Shown here piece by piece: positions 48,455 through 58,882 of a stretch of 64,000 bases of DNA. The notes below the pieces were generated by a model that was not told the DNA's origin, did not search any database, and was given only the letters and a program-made list of their open reading frames with translations. Every line of letters starts with the position of its first letter. The stretch's first letter is position 1. Source of the stretch: Diphasiastrum complanatum (Eukaryota > Streptophyta > Lycopodiopsida > Lycopodiales > Lycopodiaceae); contig CM055107.1 in assembly GCA_029204225.1 (NCBI GenBank), positions 30,343,410 through 30,407,409 on the forward strand, written 5' to 3'. The position numbers and the translations under genes are program-made.

Positions 48455-49717
48455 TGTCGTACTATACCAACAAGGTTAATATAAATTTTTTAGCAAATAG
48501 TGTCGTTCCCACAGAGGATAACATTAGAAAGTTATGTTTTTGGTACAATTTATGACAAGTGGTTTCGAGTGTTATTCTGGTTGTTGACAGACAATAAAAA
48601 TTAACCAATATTACTTATATTTGGGTGTGTTGTGTTGATATTTTTCAGAACAACAATCTGGCCTCTATCAAATCGAATCAAACGCGTTCTACAGATGAGA
48701 TGTTATCAGAGTAGTACAACAATACTACACTCTGGCTGATTAAGGTGTCAACAGAGAGTCGAGAAATGTTCGATGTATTTGCGATTATACAGACAATTAA
48801 CTAATCGTGTTCACGAACTGTTTGTTTCTAGATAGAAGTCCTCAACAACTAAAGTCCAAATTAATGATTAAAGAACACGAATGGTTTCAGAGCACATTAG
48901 AAACTTATGTCAGTGACAATCAGGAAAATAGATCAAAGAGTAAATTCTTCAGACAAGGACTGCCATCTCATATGTATACATACAGCTTTACTCAATGATC
49001 GTGCTAGACTGTACCAAAGATAGTCGTTATTCAAGTGCCAAAAAGAAAGTATTCGCGATAGACAAATAAGATGGTTTTAAGAAAGTTTTTTACAGCATGC
49101 TTTACAGATACACAACAGACGACTGTAATGCACTAGAGAGTCTGTCTGATCAGAGAGTAATTCATGTAATGCGTTAGAGATTGTTAGCAGACTCAAGATC
49201 ACTCACACTCAACAGTGCGGAGAACAGAGATAAGAGAGAATAACTCACAGAACTCTATTCACTTCTTCAATCTCTTACGTATGCATAAACTCTTCTCTCT
49301 CGATGCTCGAGACTGAAGTGTGAGATGTATATATGCTCTACGGGACGAACAAACACACCTCTTAAACAACAGGTGCATCGCTCCCGCGAAAGGGTCTAGC
49401 TAACAATTAGACCCTGTATACATTCAATTATACCATGAAAGATATATTTAACTAAGAGTTAAAGTTACTCTAGTTTAAGATGTCTTTTCGTATCTAGTCA
49501 TTTCGTGTGGATGACCTAGTAAAGGTTATCCAAGGCACTGTCTTTCCTATTAAAGGTCTTGCCCTTAATTACAAGACAAGTACTTAGGAGATATATTTCC
49601 GAAAAATGACTTAGGCCTCTTCATGATTTATACTTAACCAGCTCATATCTTCATTTTCGAGTATATCATGCCATATTTATGTTGATTTTCAATTTTTAAC
49701 AATAAGGTGGCATCACA
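48455..49717 (-). repeat. Gypsy-2 5' LTR
   Basis: 1263 bp. In element sense its U5 end contains GTGGGAACGACACT, the conserved region before the PBS in Athila-like LTRs. It has an ~80-bp segment (near 49345-49425) absent from the other LTR, an insertion here or a deletion there. Confidence 0.93.
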
Positions 49718-51308
49718 AGGTTCAGGAGTTAACCTTATTTCAAAAACGCTATGTGCAAAATGAGGACTTACCAAATTGAAGGCTGTCATTTTTGCTATCA
49801 AGCTAGTTGTCCTAGAGGAATGGTTGAAGGCGTATCTGTCAAAATAGTTGGAGTACAGTTTGCCACTACTTTTGTAGTAATGGACTTACCTGATGCGCCA
49901 AACATATATAGAGTTTTATTGGGACGTCCATGGTTACGAGTTGTGCAAGTAATTCATAACTAGGACACCGACAAAATTACGTTTGAGAATCGTGAGCGTG
50001 CGGTCAAAGTAGATCCAATCACTTGGACTATCAAGCCATTAGTCCAAAGAGGGGATGATGATTCATCAACAACAGATCATACTTGTGATCAACAAATGAA
50101 AACTCTAGGAGTCCATTATGACTCTCAAACCGACATTGTCAACTGGAATCAAGCTCTTGCAAAAATAGATTGTACAGCACGCTATATGTGTCAACGAGAT
50201 AATGAATTCAAATTGAATGAAATTTTCTTACTTGATCAAACTTTACGCCGATCACTTTTCCAACTGATCCAATTCCAGATCCAATTGAAGATGATCTAAT
50301 ACACATTAGTCATGCCTTTACTTACGATGGAGATGTAGCACTTACAGATGACTACAAGATTTCGAGTTCAAGATATTCCAGATGAACCGACAATAAAGTT
50401 GCCAAAAGCAGTTATATTGAAGGAAGGAAAAGCTCCAGGACCCATGACAAAGAAACAAGCTAGGCAACATTATAATACGATCCTGAAATGGGAAAAATCA
50501 TCTCAAAAATTTGATTCTAAAAATGTACCACCTTTATTGGATAAAGAAAAAGAAAAGGTCAAAGATGATTCTTCAAGTCAGACTTCTTGCAAGAAATCAC
50601 CATCAAGGAAGTCATCACCTTTAGAGAAGAGCACATCTTCTAGAAAATCATCACCTCTACGATCGATTCTTGCCAAGGAAGCTAAACAGAGATCAAAGAT
50701 CAACCCTTATGAAAAGGAGCAATCAGAAGAAGTCCAACATGATATGCCAGAGCATTTCAAACGCTATACTTTGGATGATGTTGTGATTATGCTACCCAAG
50801 GCTCATTGTGAACCAGAAGAGCAAGTACCATAAATGAAGGAGGTTTAAGATGGACTAGATAGAACTCAGCCAATGAATCTTGCTGAACCAGGAGAGCCAG
50901 AGAAAATTGTTCAAGATGGAGCGCAACTTACTCCCGAACAATTTCAAGCATTAAGGAAGTTATTGATCAAGTACCAAGATTTTATTGCTTGTACGTATGA
51001 GAATTTGCCTGAATCTCAAAGCTTTGAACAAAATGATGCAAAAGGATCACTTTCCATTACCCTTTACTAAAAGCATATTGGACCGTCTTGCTGGAGCGAA
51101 AGCTTACAACTTTTTGGATGGATTTAGTGATTACAACCAAGTTAAGATCACACATGTGGATCGCCATAAAACAGCTTTTGCAATAGAATGGGAACTTATG
51201 CTTATAAAGTTATGCCATTTGGAGTTTGCACCACACCTAGTTCATTTCAAAGAGTCATGCAGTTTGCCTTCAAAGGCTATTGTAATACCCTATTACAGGC
51301 ATTTTTTT
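49718..51308 (+). pseudogene. Gypsy-1 continuation: protease and partial RT
   Basis: Directly after the AGGTT duplication the protease loop resumes (SGVNLISKTLCAKMRTYQ). FATTFVVMDLPDAPNIYRVL and LGRPWLRVVQVIHN follow, typical of retropepsin. A 161-codon Lys/Ser-rich linker (50348-50833, KSSPLEKSTSSRKSSPL) precedes RT. RT begins LTPEQFQALRKLLIKYQDF, has an internal deletion before KDHFPLPFTKSILDRLAG, reaches YAYKVMPFGVCTTPSSFQRV and stops near 51308, where unrelated sequence (probably the Gypsy-3 LTR) begins. Non-functional. Confidence 0.83.
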
Positions 51309-52629
51309 TGAATTACTATTCTGTGATGCAAAACCCCAATGAACCTACTCAATTGATGAAGATAACTACCGAATATAAAAAAAATATCTAATGGCCTCAA
51401 CAATGACAAGTTATTCAAAGATATATCAAAGATAAAGAGGCCTAAATAAATGTGACTGAAGGAAGGACTATGACCCGAAGGGCAGATGCGAAATGACATG
51501 AACCTTAATAAGAAGGCTAGCCCTAAGAGCATAACATTATATAAGACTCATTTATTATGCCTCAAGCAAACATTGCAACCTTCCATGTGCTTGCTTCTCA
51601 TTGGAGCAAAGCCGCGTGTCAAGCATGCCACCTAGGAAATTGAACACTTGTAATTTTCCTATTGGAATGAATTAGTAAATTAAATTAAATAAGAAGCGGC
51701 ATATCGGTTACTAAAGAGCTGCATACTTTCGCGCTCGTTTCCTATATGTACACCACTTATGCTTCAATTCAACCACCAAGTTTTCAGGAGATCATAGAGA
51801 GAGTTTGAGTCTTCAAGTTTTTCCTTCTCTCTGCTTTCATAAGCCTTCTGTTTGCTGAGTACTTCTATTTTTGATAGCTGGCAAGCCTCACCTTGTCGGA
51901 TGTATTTGTGATTGTAACTCTGGTTAGACACTTCCTTAGCCTTGATATTGGCGTATGTGAGCAACCGTAAATTCATTGTTAAGATTGTCTTAAAACTCAT
52001 TGGTTATTTGATTGCCTGTGTGATCAAATAATCGATTGCTTGGAGCTTAGTTGTGATGTTAACATTCAGAATCACTGCTACATTATATTGACGTATATCC
52101 AGACTTACACATCCTAAAGCTTGCTCTATGTTGTTGTGAATCAATACTCAAAAATTTGCATATGGATACTCGTGCAGTTTAGGTTAGTAGTCAGTCGTTC
52201 CTTTGAATGAGCGCTTTCTATTGTTGAGGACAAATTGTCGGACTACATTTGGATTGTGCTGAGACATTTGTATGTTTCTCTGCCTTCGTTTATCTGATGC
52301 AACAGACCTTGCTTGTCTGACAAACTTTATTAGGTGCAAAGACCAATAGATCCGTCTGGCCAATAAGTTGGATACACTAATCAATAATGCAACATGTTCA
52401 ATATGAGATTCATCGGCATCAATATCTTCTGCTTTTGTATGTTTGAAACCACATCCTAACCGGTGATACTGGTCGCCGATACTTCTAAATGTCCCTTGAC
52501 AACCAGCTTTTAATCCAAGAACAATAAATGAGTTAAAACATCTAAAATCACAATAATAAGCATTCTCTTTGGGGAACGACAATCTTTCATACTACATATC
52601 TTTACAATTAAGATAAGTATAACACGACA
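51309..52629 (+). repeat. Gypsy-3 5' LTR (right end firm, left end inferred)
   Basis: The right end is supported by GGGGAACGACA near 52573 and terminal ACACGACA at 52622-52629. These correspond to the U5 end of the Gypsy-2 LTR, with the primer-binding site 12 nt later. The left end is placed where Gypsy-1 RT homology stops and a TG occurs (51309). The ~1.3 kb length agrees with Gypsy-2. No partner 3' LTR was found, so the left limit is a guess. Confidence 0.5.
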
Positions 52630-52641
52630 TATGCTTATTTT

Positions 52642-52659
52642 TGGCACTGTTGTCGGGGA
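52642..52659 (+). promoter_or_regulatory. Gypsy-3 primer-binding site
   Basis: TGGCACTGTTGTCGGGGA, three differences from the Athila/Tat-type TGGCGCCGTTGCCGGGGA, 12 nt after the LTR end. Confidence 0.88.
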
Positions 52660-52701
52660 TTGCTAATCTGTTGAATTTAGATGTTTGTCAATTAAAGATG
52701 A

Positions 52702-54715
52702 ATGCCAACTACAAGAAGCAGTTCAAGCAGTTCTAGAGCTGAGCATTTGGAAAGATACAGAAGCCTTCGTGAGAACTTTTTCAAAAGACTTCAACAATCC
52801 TTTCAGTGCGACTCACCATCTTTTATTAGTTATCAAGAAGCCAAAGTTTATTTCAATAACTTACTCAATAAACCCGAAACAAAACCTGAACCTGAACTTC
52901 CTGAGGTTGTTGGTAATCCAAATCCTAATCCTGAATCAGATCCTAATCTTGAATCAGATCTGGATTCAATTCCAAATCCAAATCCAAACCTTGGTCCAGA
53001 TTCTAATCCAGATCCTGATCTCAATCATGAACAAAGAATGGATCCACCTCAACCATGATTCAATTTCAGTTCAAAAATAAAGTATGATTACTTCAAGGGA
53101 ACTTTTTCAGATGAGACTGATAGTTACATCTCCCAGTCTAAATCCATTGTTGTTTTCGAATGCAGAAAACTATGCATATTTCTTGGTCTGCTACGAAAAC
53201 AAGCCCGAACAATCAAATCGACGTGCAGCTTGGGACCTACTGAGAGAAGCCTTTCTCACTCAGTTCCGTGAGATTGGTTACTCTACTCGAGTGTTTGCAC
53301 GACTGAATTCTGTTCAAAAGAAAGAGAAGGAGTTCCTGAGAAGGTACACCCAAAAGGTAAAAACTCAATTGAAAAATTGGTGGGTGTTTATCCTGTTGCA
53401 ATGCAGGTATAATGGTACCTTTCAGGGCTACCAATCATGGTACTGCCGACAAGGACCCATGAATATCATGAATGAAGTTATTGCAATAGCAGAGAACTAT
53501 AAAACGTCAAAGATTGCTCGGAAGCGATGTTCCAACAAGAAGACAAAGAAGAAGTCATTAGCTTTATCTGAAGATTTGAACTTGGAAGTGGATTCATCCG
53601 ATAGTTTGGAGTCATCAAGTTTCAGCGCTGATTCCGACACATAGAGCTCAAATTCTTCCAAAGATGATAAAAACCAGAAAAAGACTAAAAATAAGTCCAA
53701 GCTTTTCAAGGAACCATCTCCAAAGACCAACAAGGTTTGGAAGAAGAATATTTCATATCTGTCAAAGCAAATGCAAGATTTAAAAGTATAGATATCCGAA
53801 GTTTCAAATAAGCAGTACAAAGCACCTGATTTTGATCCGAATATCTGGTGTACCAGATGTGGAGGTCCATGTCACTCTAACCATGAATATAAAGTTAAAC
53901 AAGTTTCATATGTTGAGAGTGTAGATGAAGATGTTTTTTATGTTTATGAAACACATCCAGAGGAGCATTGTCGTTATGTTCAAGGATCATCTGCACCAGT
54001 GTTGTAGCCCAAACCAAAATTTGGACCAAAGTGCTTTGTACTTGCTCAAACAATGAGTTCAAATTAGAATATTGTTTATATACTAGTCAATTTACTACCG
54101 AAGAAACTGGCAGACAACTGATATAATTGTGGCACCCAAGGCCATTATTCACCCGATTGCCCGGAGCCTCGCTGACCAATCGGCTATGTCCCATTTTGTT
54201 CAAATTGCTCAAGAGAAGGACATTAATCTACAGACTACCCAAAGCCTCAAAAGTCGAAGGTGATATACAAATATGTCCATTTTCCAAGTGCAGAACTTGA
54301 GATAAAGAGGAAGCAGGAAGATGCAGTCATATAGAGAATTAAATGCTCTGACGAAGGCACTCTGATGATCACTGATACCAATTGGCCAAATGGTTTCGAA
54401 GATGTTTGTAAAGTTTCCACTCGAAGCACTTCAAAATCATTTAAACCAATGAAAGAGATTTTAGCTCAGACTCGGAAGAATAAGCGAAAACATTCAACAA
54501 AGCAGTTGAAAAACAAGTCTATTACCCAAAAAGACTTGAAAGACGACTCTGATTATGACAGAAACGCTACCAAGCTGTTTAAAAAAGATGTTACAGAGGA
54601 AGCAAAAACTCTAATCGAAGAAGAACTTAAATCCAACCCGCTTCAAAAGAAGGTCACTTTTGAAGAGGAGGAGGAAGTTCCATTAAGTTCAACAACTATT
54701 ATAGGAGGCAACTAA
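52702..54715 (+). pseudogene. Gypsy-3 gag with zinc knuckles (broken)
   Basis: A start near 52702 (MPTTRSSSSSSRAEHLERYR) leads to an unusual Pro/Asn/Asp repeat (NPNPESDPNLESDLDSIPN) absent from Gypsy-2. The capsid part follows with frameshifts: KIKYDYFKGTFSDETDSYIS, LLREAFLTQFREIGYSTRVF, RLNSVQKKEKEFLRRYTQKV. Next come a Ser/Asp-rich stretch and zinc-knuckle relics (CTRCGGPCHSNHEY, CGTQGHYSPDC, CSNCSREGH). A Lys/Glu-rich segment (to 54715) leads toward protease. Confidence 0.83.
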
Positions 54716-54875
54716 TGAGTCTATCACAGACAATGAGGAAGAAGAAGATTTCTCTACTTGAGATATCCCTTCTTGCAGTTGACCTTGGAGACCTGGGAGC
54801 GGCAAAGATTGACGTCTCTATCTTAGGATGTTTAATTGAAAAGTACCAATTGATTCCGACTCAAGCATCAATATT

Positions 54876-55380
54876 ATGACGGAAGATACGACACATGCAC
54901 TTGGACTTACTGATATTAAGCCTACTATGAGAAAGATCAAACTCGTTGACTCGACAAGGAGGAAGCCTGTAGGCGAGCTGAGAGAAGTCATGGTGTATAT
55001 CCAAGATATACTATTTATCATGAATTTTATTGTAATCCAACCAATCAGAATGGGCAACTACTTCGTCCTTATCGGAAGACCCTGGCTATATCAAGCAAAT
55101 GCCAATGTTCATTGGAAGAAAAAGGAATTGTGGTTTTGAACTGGAGAACATGATGAACAAGGAAAGCTGCACGAGCATGTTATCACATGGCAACGTGAGA
55201 AATATGAAGGAGAAACTGCTCAATCACACACAAGCTTCATGTCTGAACAATCGTCTTATGCTCTTCATATCTTTTCAGAAGAAGAAGACATTGAAACGTA
55301 TTATCTAGATTGTTATGAAATTGAAGAGACTGAAGTATCTGACAATGCAGATAAAGCACAGCCTTCACAAGGAGAAATAT
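54876..55380 (+). pseudogene. Gypsy-3 protease and linker (broken)
   Basis: Around 54855 the active-site region reads IDSDSSINIMTEDTTHALGL, where families have DSGSSxNIM; the active-site Gly is replaced by Asp. VMVYIQDILFIMNFIVIQPI and FVLIGRPWLYQANANVHW follow the retropepsin pattern. A stop occurs after KKKELWF, then the linker with SSYALHIFSEEEDIE runs up to RT. Confidence 0.8.
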
Positions 55381-55400
55381 AAGGATATTCTTCCACCAAT

Positions 55401-56640
55401 ATGACTGTGGGTATAATTAATCCAAATGACACTCTCTCTATCGAGGTCATACCTGACAAATTCTTGTTAATTTCCAAACTTTTATCCAACAAGGAGAAAC
55501 AACAATATACGGACCTGCTCACTGAATATCATGATGTTTTTGCCTGGACTATGGAAGATTTAAAAGGCATTAGCAAGAAATTTGGTCAACACCGAATTGA
55601 CTTGAAAGAAAGAGCGGTACCAAATCGCCAACGCCCATATAGGCTCAATCCTAAATATTCATTGCTGGTCAAAGACGAACTTGACAAATACTTGAAATCA
55701 AGAATAATTTATCCAATTTTCAATAGTGAATGGATTTCACCAATTGTACTTGTTCAGAAAAAAAAGACCGAGAAGATCCGGGTTTTGCCAAGACTATCAG
55801 AAGCTTAATGCTGTGACTCATAAAGATCATCATCCTCTACCTTTTACAAATATGATTCTTGATCAAGTTGCCGGAAACGAAAGATACAGCTTTCTTGATG
55901 GATTCTCTGGCTATAACCAGGTATCTATCCGAGAAGAGGACCATCCAAAATAACTTTCACAACTGATTGGGGTACTTACGCCTATCAGAAGATGTCGTTC
56001 GGACTGTGTAATGCGCTAGCCACATTTCAGAGAATGATGACTATCATTTTTCAAGAATATCTACGCGTATTCCTAGAAATCTTTATGGATGACTTCTATG
56101 TGTACAGCTCAGAAGCCACTCATCTTTCGAAGTTGCAGAAGACATTGTAGAGATGCAGAGAGACTTCATTGTGTCTTCATCCAGAGAAGTGTTATTTTGG
56201 TATGCCATAAGGAATACTACTCGGACACAGAATATCGAAAAGAGGAGTTGAAGTCATTAAAGATAAGGTGGAAATTATAAAAAAATTGAAAGAGCCGACA
56301 AATCTGCGGGAACTCAAAGGATTTCTGGGTCTTGTTGGATAGTATAGAAGGTTCATTCAAGACCACGCATCTATCGTTGCACCGCTAACACATTTGTTAA
56401 AGAAAGACATTTACTACGAGTGGTTTGTTGATTGTCAACAATCAATTGAGTTACTGAAGCAGAAACTCTTGAACGAGACCTCCTGATTGGGTAAAGACAT
56501 TTAATATTTATGTGGATGTTTCGTCATTTGCAATTGGAGTTACTCTAAGTCAGAAAAATGATGAAAAATAAGACTATCTTATCTACTATATAAGGCGTTA
56601 GTTAAGCATCTTAGAAAAGAACTATTCGGCGACGGAACAT
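55401..56640 (+). pseudogene. Gypsy-3 reverse transcriptase and RNase H start (broken)
   Basis: RT: YHDVFAWTMEDLKGISKKFG, HRIDLKERAVPNRQRPYRLN, PIVLVQKKKTEKIR, a frameshift, KDHHPLPFTNMILDQVAGNE, YSFLDGFSGYNQVSI, MSFGLCNALATFQRMM, FMDDFYVYSS (catalytic DD kept), LLGHRISKRGVEV, then stops. The RNase H start (KNYSATE) is broken at 56640 by an insertion. Closely similar to Gypsy-2. Confidence 0.88.
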
Positions 56641-57342
56641 TATTGAAATTTTACAATTCTAGCTTGACCAATTTTGGTCAGATGCATTGTGATTGGCAAG
56701 ATGGCCATGTAAATAGATGCCACACGTGCCAAATCACATAGGATGCTTTCCAAAGACTTCATTCCTCATATTACATTGTGATAACATCTTTGAAATGAGG
56801 CCAAAATGTGTTTAGATAGGCTAGAGAAATTCTAGGATCTAAAAATAGCATGTTTTACATTATTTTTGGATCTTGAGATCTTGACCCCAAGTTAGGGTGG
56901 ATCCAATGACCTATTAGGTTAGATGTTAGAGTTAGGGTATGATAACTTTAGAGGTGCCCTAATATGCTCATATCCGAGCTTGAAATGTATAAATGTATGA
57001 TGGGATCTCCATGCAAATATGAAGAAAATCAAGTTTTTCCACTTCTATCAACATTGTCTTTGGGTGGCGACTTATAGCTATTGGATGTGACTAATTTTAT
57101 GCATTAATTACTTGCTTTGGAAGGTACTGAAGTTGATTACAGGTCTGAGAATCTTGCTGCACTTTACTTTTATTTATTTGATCAAATCTATGTGGCCATT
57201 GTGGAGTTAAATGCCAAAATTTTAGCTAGTTTTGGTAACTAGTCTTGATTCTAGCTCATAGTTTGAATCTAGATCTTTGATTTGTGCATCCTCCATCACT
57301 TTTAGGATTGATTGGGATTGAATTTGCTGTAAAAGTTTGTCA
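56641..57342. mobile_element. 702-bp insertion in Gypsy-3 RNase H (MITE, solo LTR or TRIM)
   Basis: The RNase H sequence is split, and the five bases AACAT occur on both sides (56636-56640 and 57343-57347). The left end TATTGAAATTTTACA and the complement of the right end TGACAAACTTTTACA share TTTTACA and part of the rest. This is compatible with a weak terminal inverted repeat. No coding capacity and no TG...CA ends, so the class is undecided. Confidence 0.75.
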
Positions 57343-58620
57343 AACATGAAGGACTTGGAATGATTTTTTCAGTGAAGAATTTTCGTCATTATTTGCTGAG
57401 ATATTCTTTTATCTTCCATGTTGACCATTGCACTAAAATATCTGGTAAATAAACCAGATCTTTCAGGCCGAATAGCTAGATGGGTGCTCTTGTTGTAGGA
57501 ATTTGATTATCAAGTGGAGGTATGCCAAGGGAAGTACCACACTAATGATTATTTGCCGAAGATTCGTTATATCCGAACATAATAGATTACCTGCAAAATC
57601 AAAATTATCTTCTTCTTTTTTATCTTGAACAAAAGACGGTCTTCCAACACAAGGTTGCACCGTATACAACAATAAGGAACATACTTTATAAGATGGGACC
57701 TAATGAAGAGCTTTGCAGATGTCTTGAGTTGATTGATATTCAGAAGGTTATTCGAGCCTTGCATTTAGAAGATGTAGGTGGACAATTTGCAGTAGTGAGA
57801 ATACTATAAAGAAGATCTTAAATGCTAAGTAGTGGTGGCCAATGGTGTACAAAGATGTTGCAATGTTTGTAAAAACATGTGATCCTTGTCAATGAGTTTG
57901 GAAACCGACTCCTTCAATGTATTGGCCACTTATGTCGATACTTCCACTTGCACCATTTGAAAAATGGGGCATTGACTTTGTTGGACCGATTAAGCCTGTC
58001 ACTCGCTATACCAAAAGAAGTTATATTCTTGTAGCAACTGACTATGCGACCAAGATGGTCGAAGCATAGCAACGAAGAGGAATGATGCAAAAACTATTGC
58101 AGAGTTTTTTTTTTTCGGAACATTATAACCCGTTATGGCTATCCATTGGAGTTGGTAAGTGACAGAGGTATGCATTTCTTAAATGATACAATATGCCTGC
58201 TTACCAAGCACTTCATGATTAAGCACCGGAAGACAACTCCGTACAACCCGAAGGTTAATGGTTTGACTGAGCGAGTCAATGGCATTTTGTGTAAGATCTT
58301 AAATAAGATCACCAGAGCACACACATCTGATTGGGACTAGAAATTACCATATGTCCTATGGGCATATAGAAATGTTGAAAAGGTTACCACAAAACAAATT
58401 CTGTCCTGGTCTACGGCATGCACCCGATATTGCCAATAGAGTTTGAAGTACTGACATATCGTGTACAAGTCGAAACTAGATCTGACGAGCAATTGAGCTT
58501 AGACAAGAGATTCTTAGCGATCGGAAAGCTAGAGGAGAGTCATAAACAAGCATTGATTGATACGACAATGATTCAGTTGAGCCGAAAGAAGGCCTTTGAC
58601 ACTACGATAAAGAAGGTTGT
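57343..58620 (+). pseudogene. Gypsy-3 RNase H end and integrase (broken)
   Basis: After the insertion, GLGMIFSVKNFRHYLLRYSF and FIFHVDHC finish RNase H. Integrase pieces are [45 protein letters not shown] and KTTPYNPKVNGLTERVNGIL, so all three DDE residues are still readable. GMHPILPIEFEVLTYRVQVE and a Lys/Arg-rich tail to about 58620 end it. Stops, a T9 run at 58107 and frameshifts inactivate it. Confidence 0.87.
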
Positions 58621-58882
58621 TCGGCGAACGTCTTCTCTATTGACACGTGCACACATAAAACCATGTGCCACCTTTATTACTGATTTGCTAGCCATTTTTG
58701 CTACTTACTCCAAGTTCCTCATCATTTTTCATTTACCTCATCAGCGTTCGTGTTCAAGCTTTCAAGTTTTATGCTTGCTTTCTTGCTCACCGTGTGCTAC
58801 CATTGTATGATATCATCTGTTGTGATCAATTGTTTGCTATCATTTCACGATCATCAAGCTGAAATTTTTACAATCCATAGCA

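Larger units (their letters stand above)
41261..49717 (-). mobile_element. Gypsy-2: LTR retrotransposon nested in Gypsy-1, with inverted pol block
   Basis: LTRs at 41261-42443 and 48455-49717 are flanked by the target duplication AGGTT (41256-41260 and 49718-49722). A primer-binding site inside the right LTR and a purine tract inside the left LTR set the orientation as minus. In that orientation the order is 5' LTR, PBS, gag (48372-47691), [RT-RNaseH-integrase block reading on the opposite strand, about 44150-47690], accessory ORF (about 44150-42737), polypurine tract, 3' LTR. The simplest reading is one element whose central 3.5 kb was inverted after, or with, loss of the gag end and protease. 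Confidence 0.88.

Noticed and set aside
39600-51308. Treating Gypsy-1 and the plus-strand pol at 44150-47219 as one continuous element
   Set aside because: The protease loop of Gypsy-1 continues exactly across the AGGTT duplication at 41260/49718, and Gypsy-1 has its own RT at 50985-51308. The intervening pol matches Gypsy-3, not Gypsy-1.
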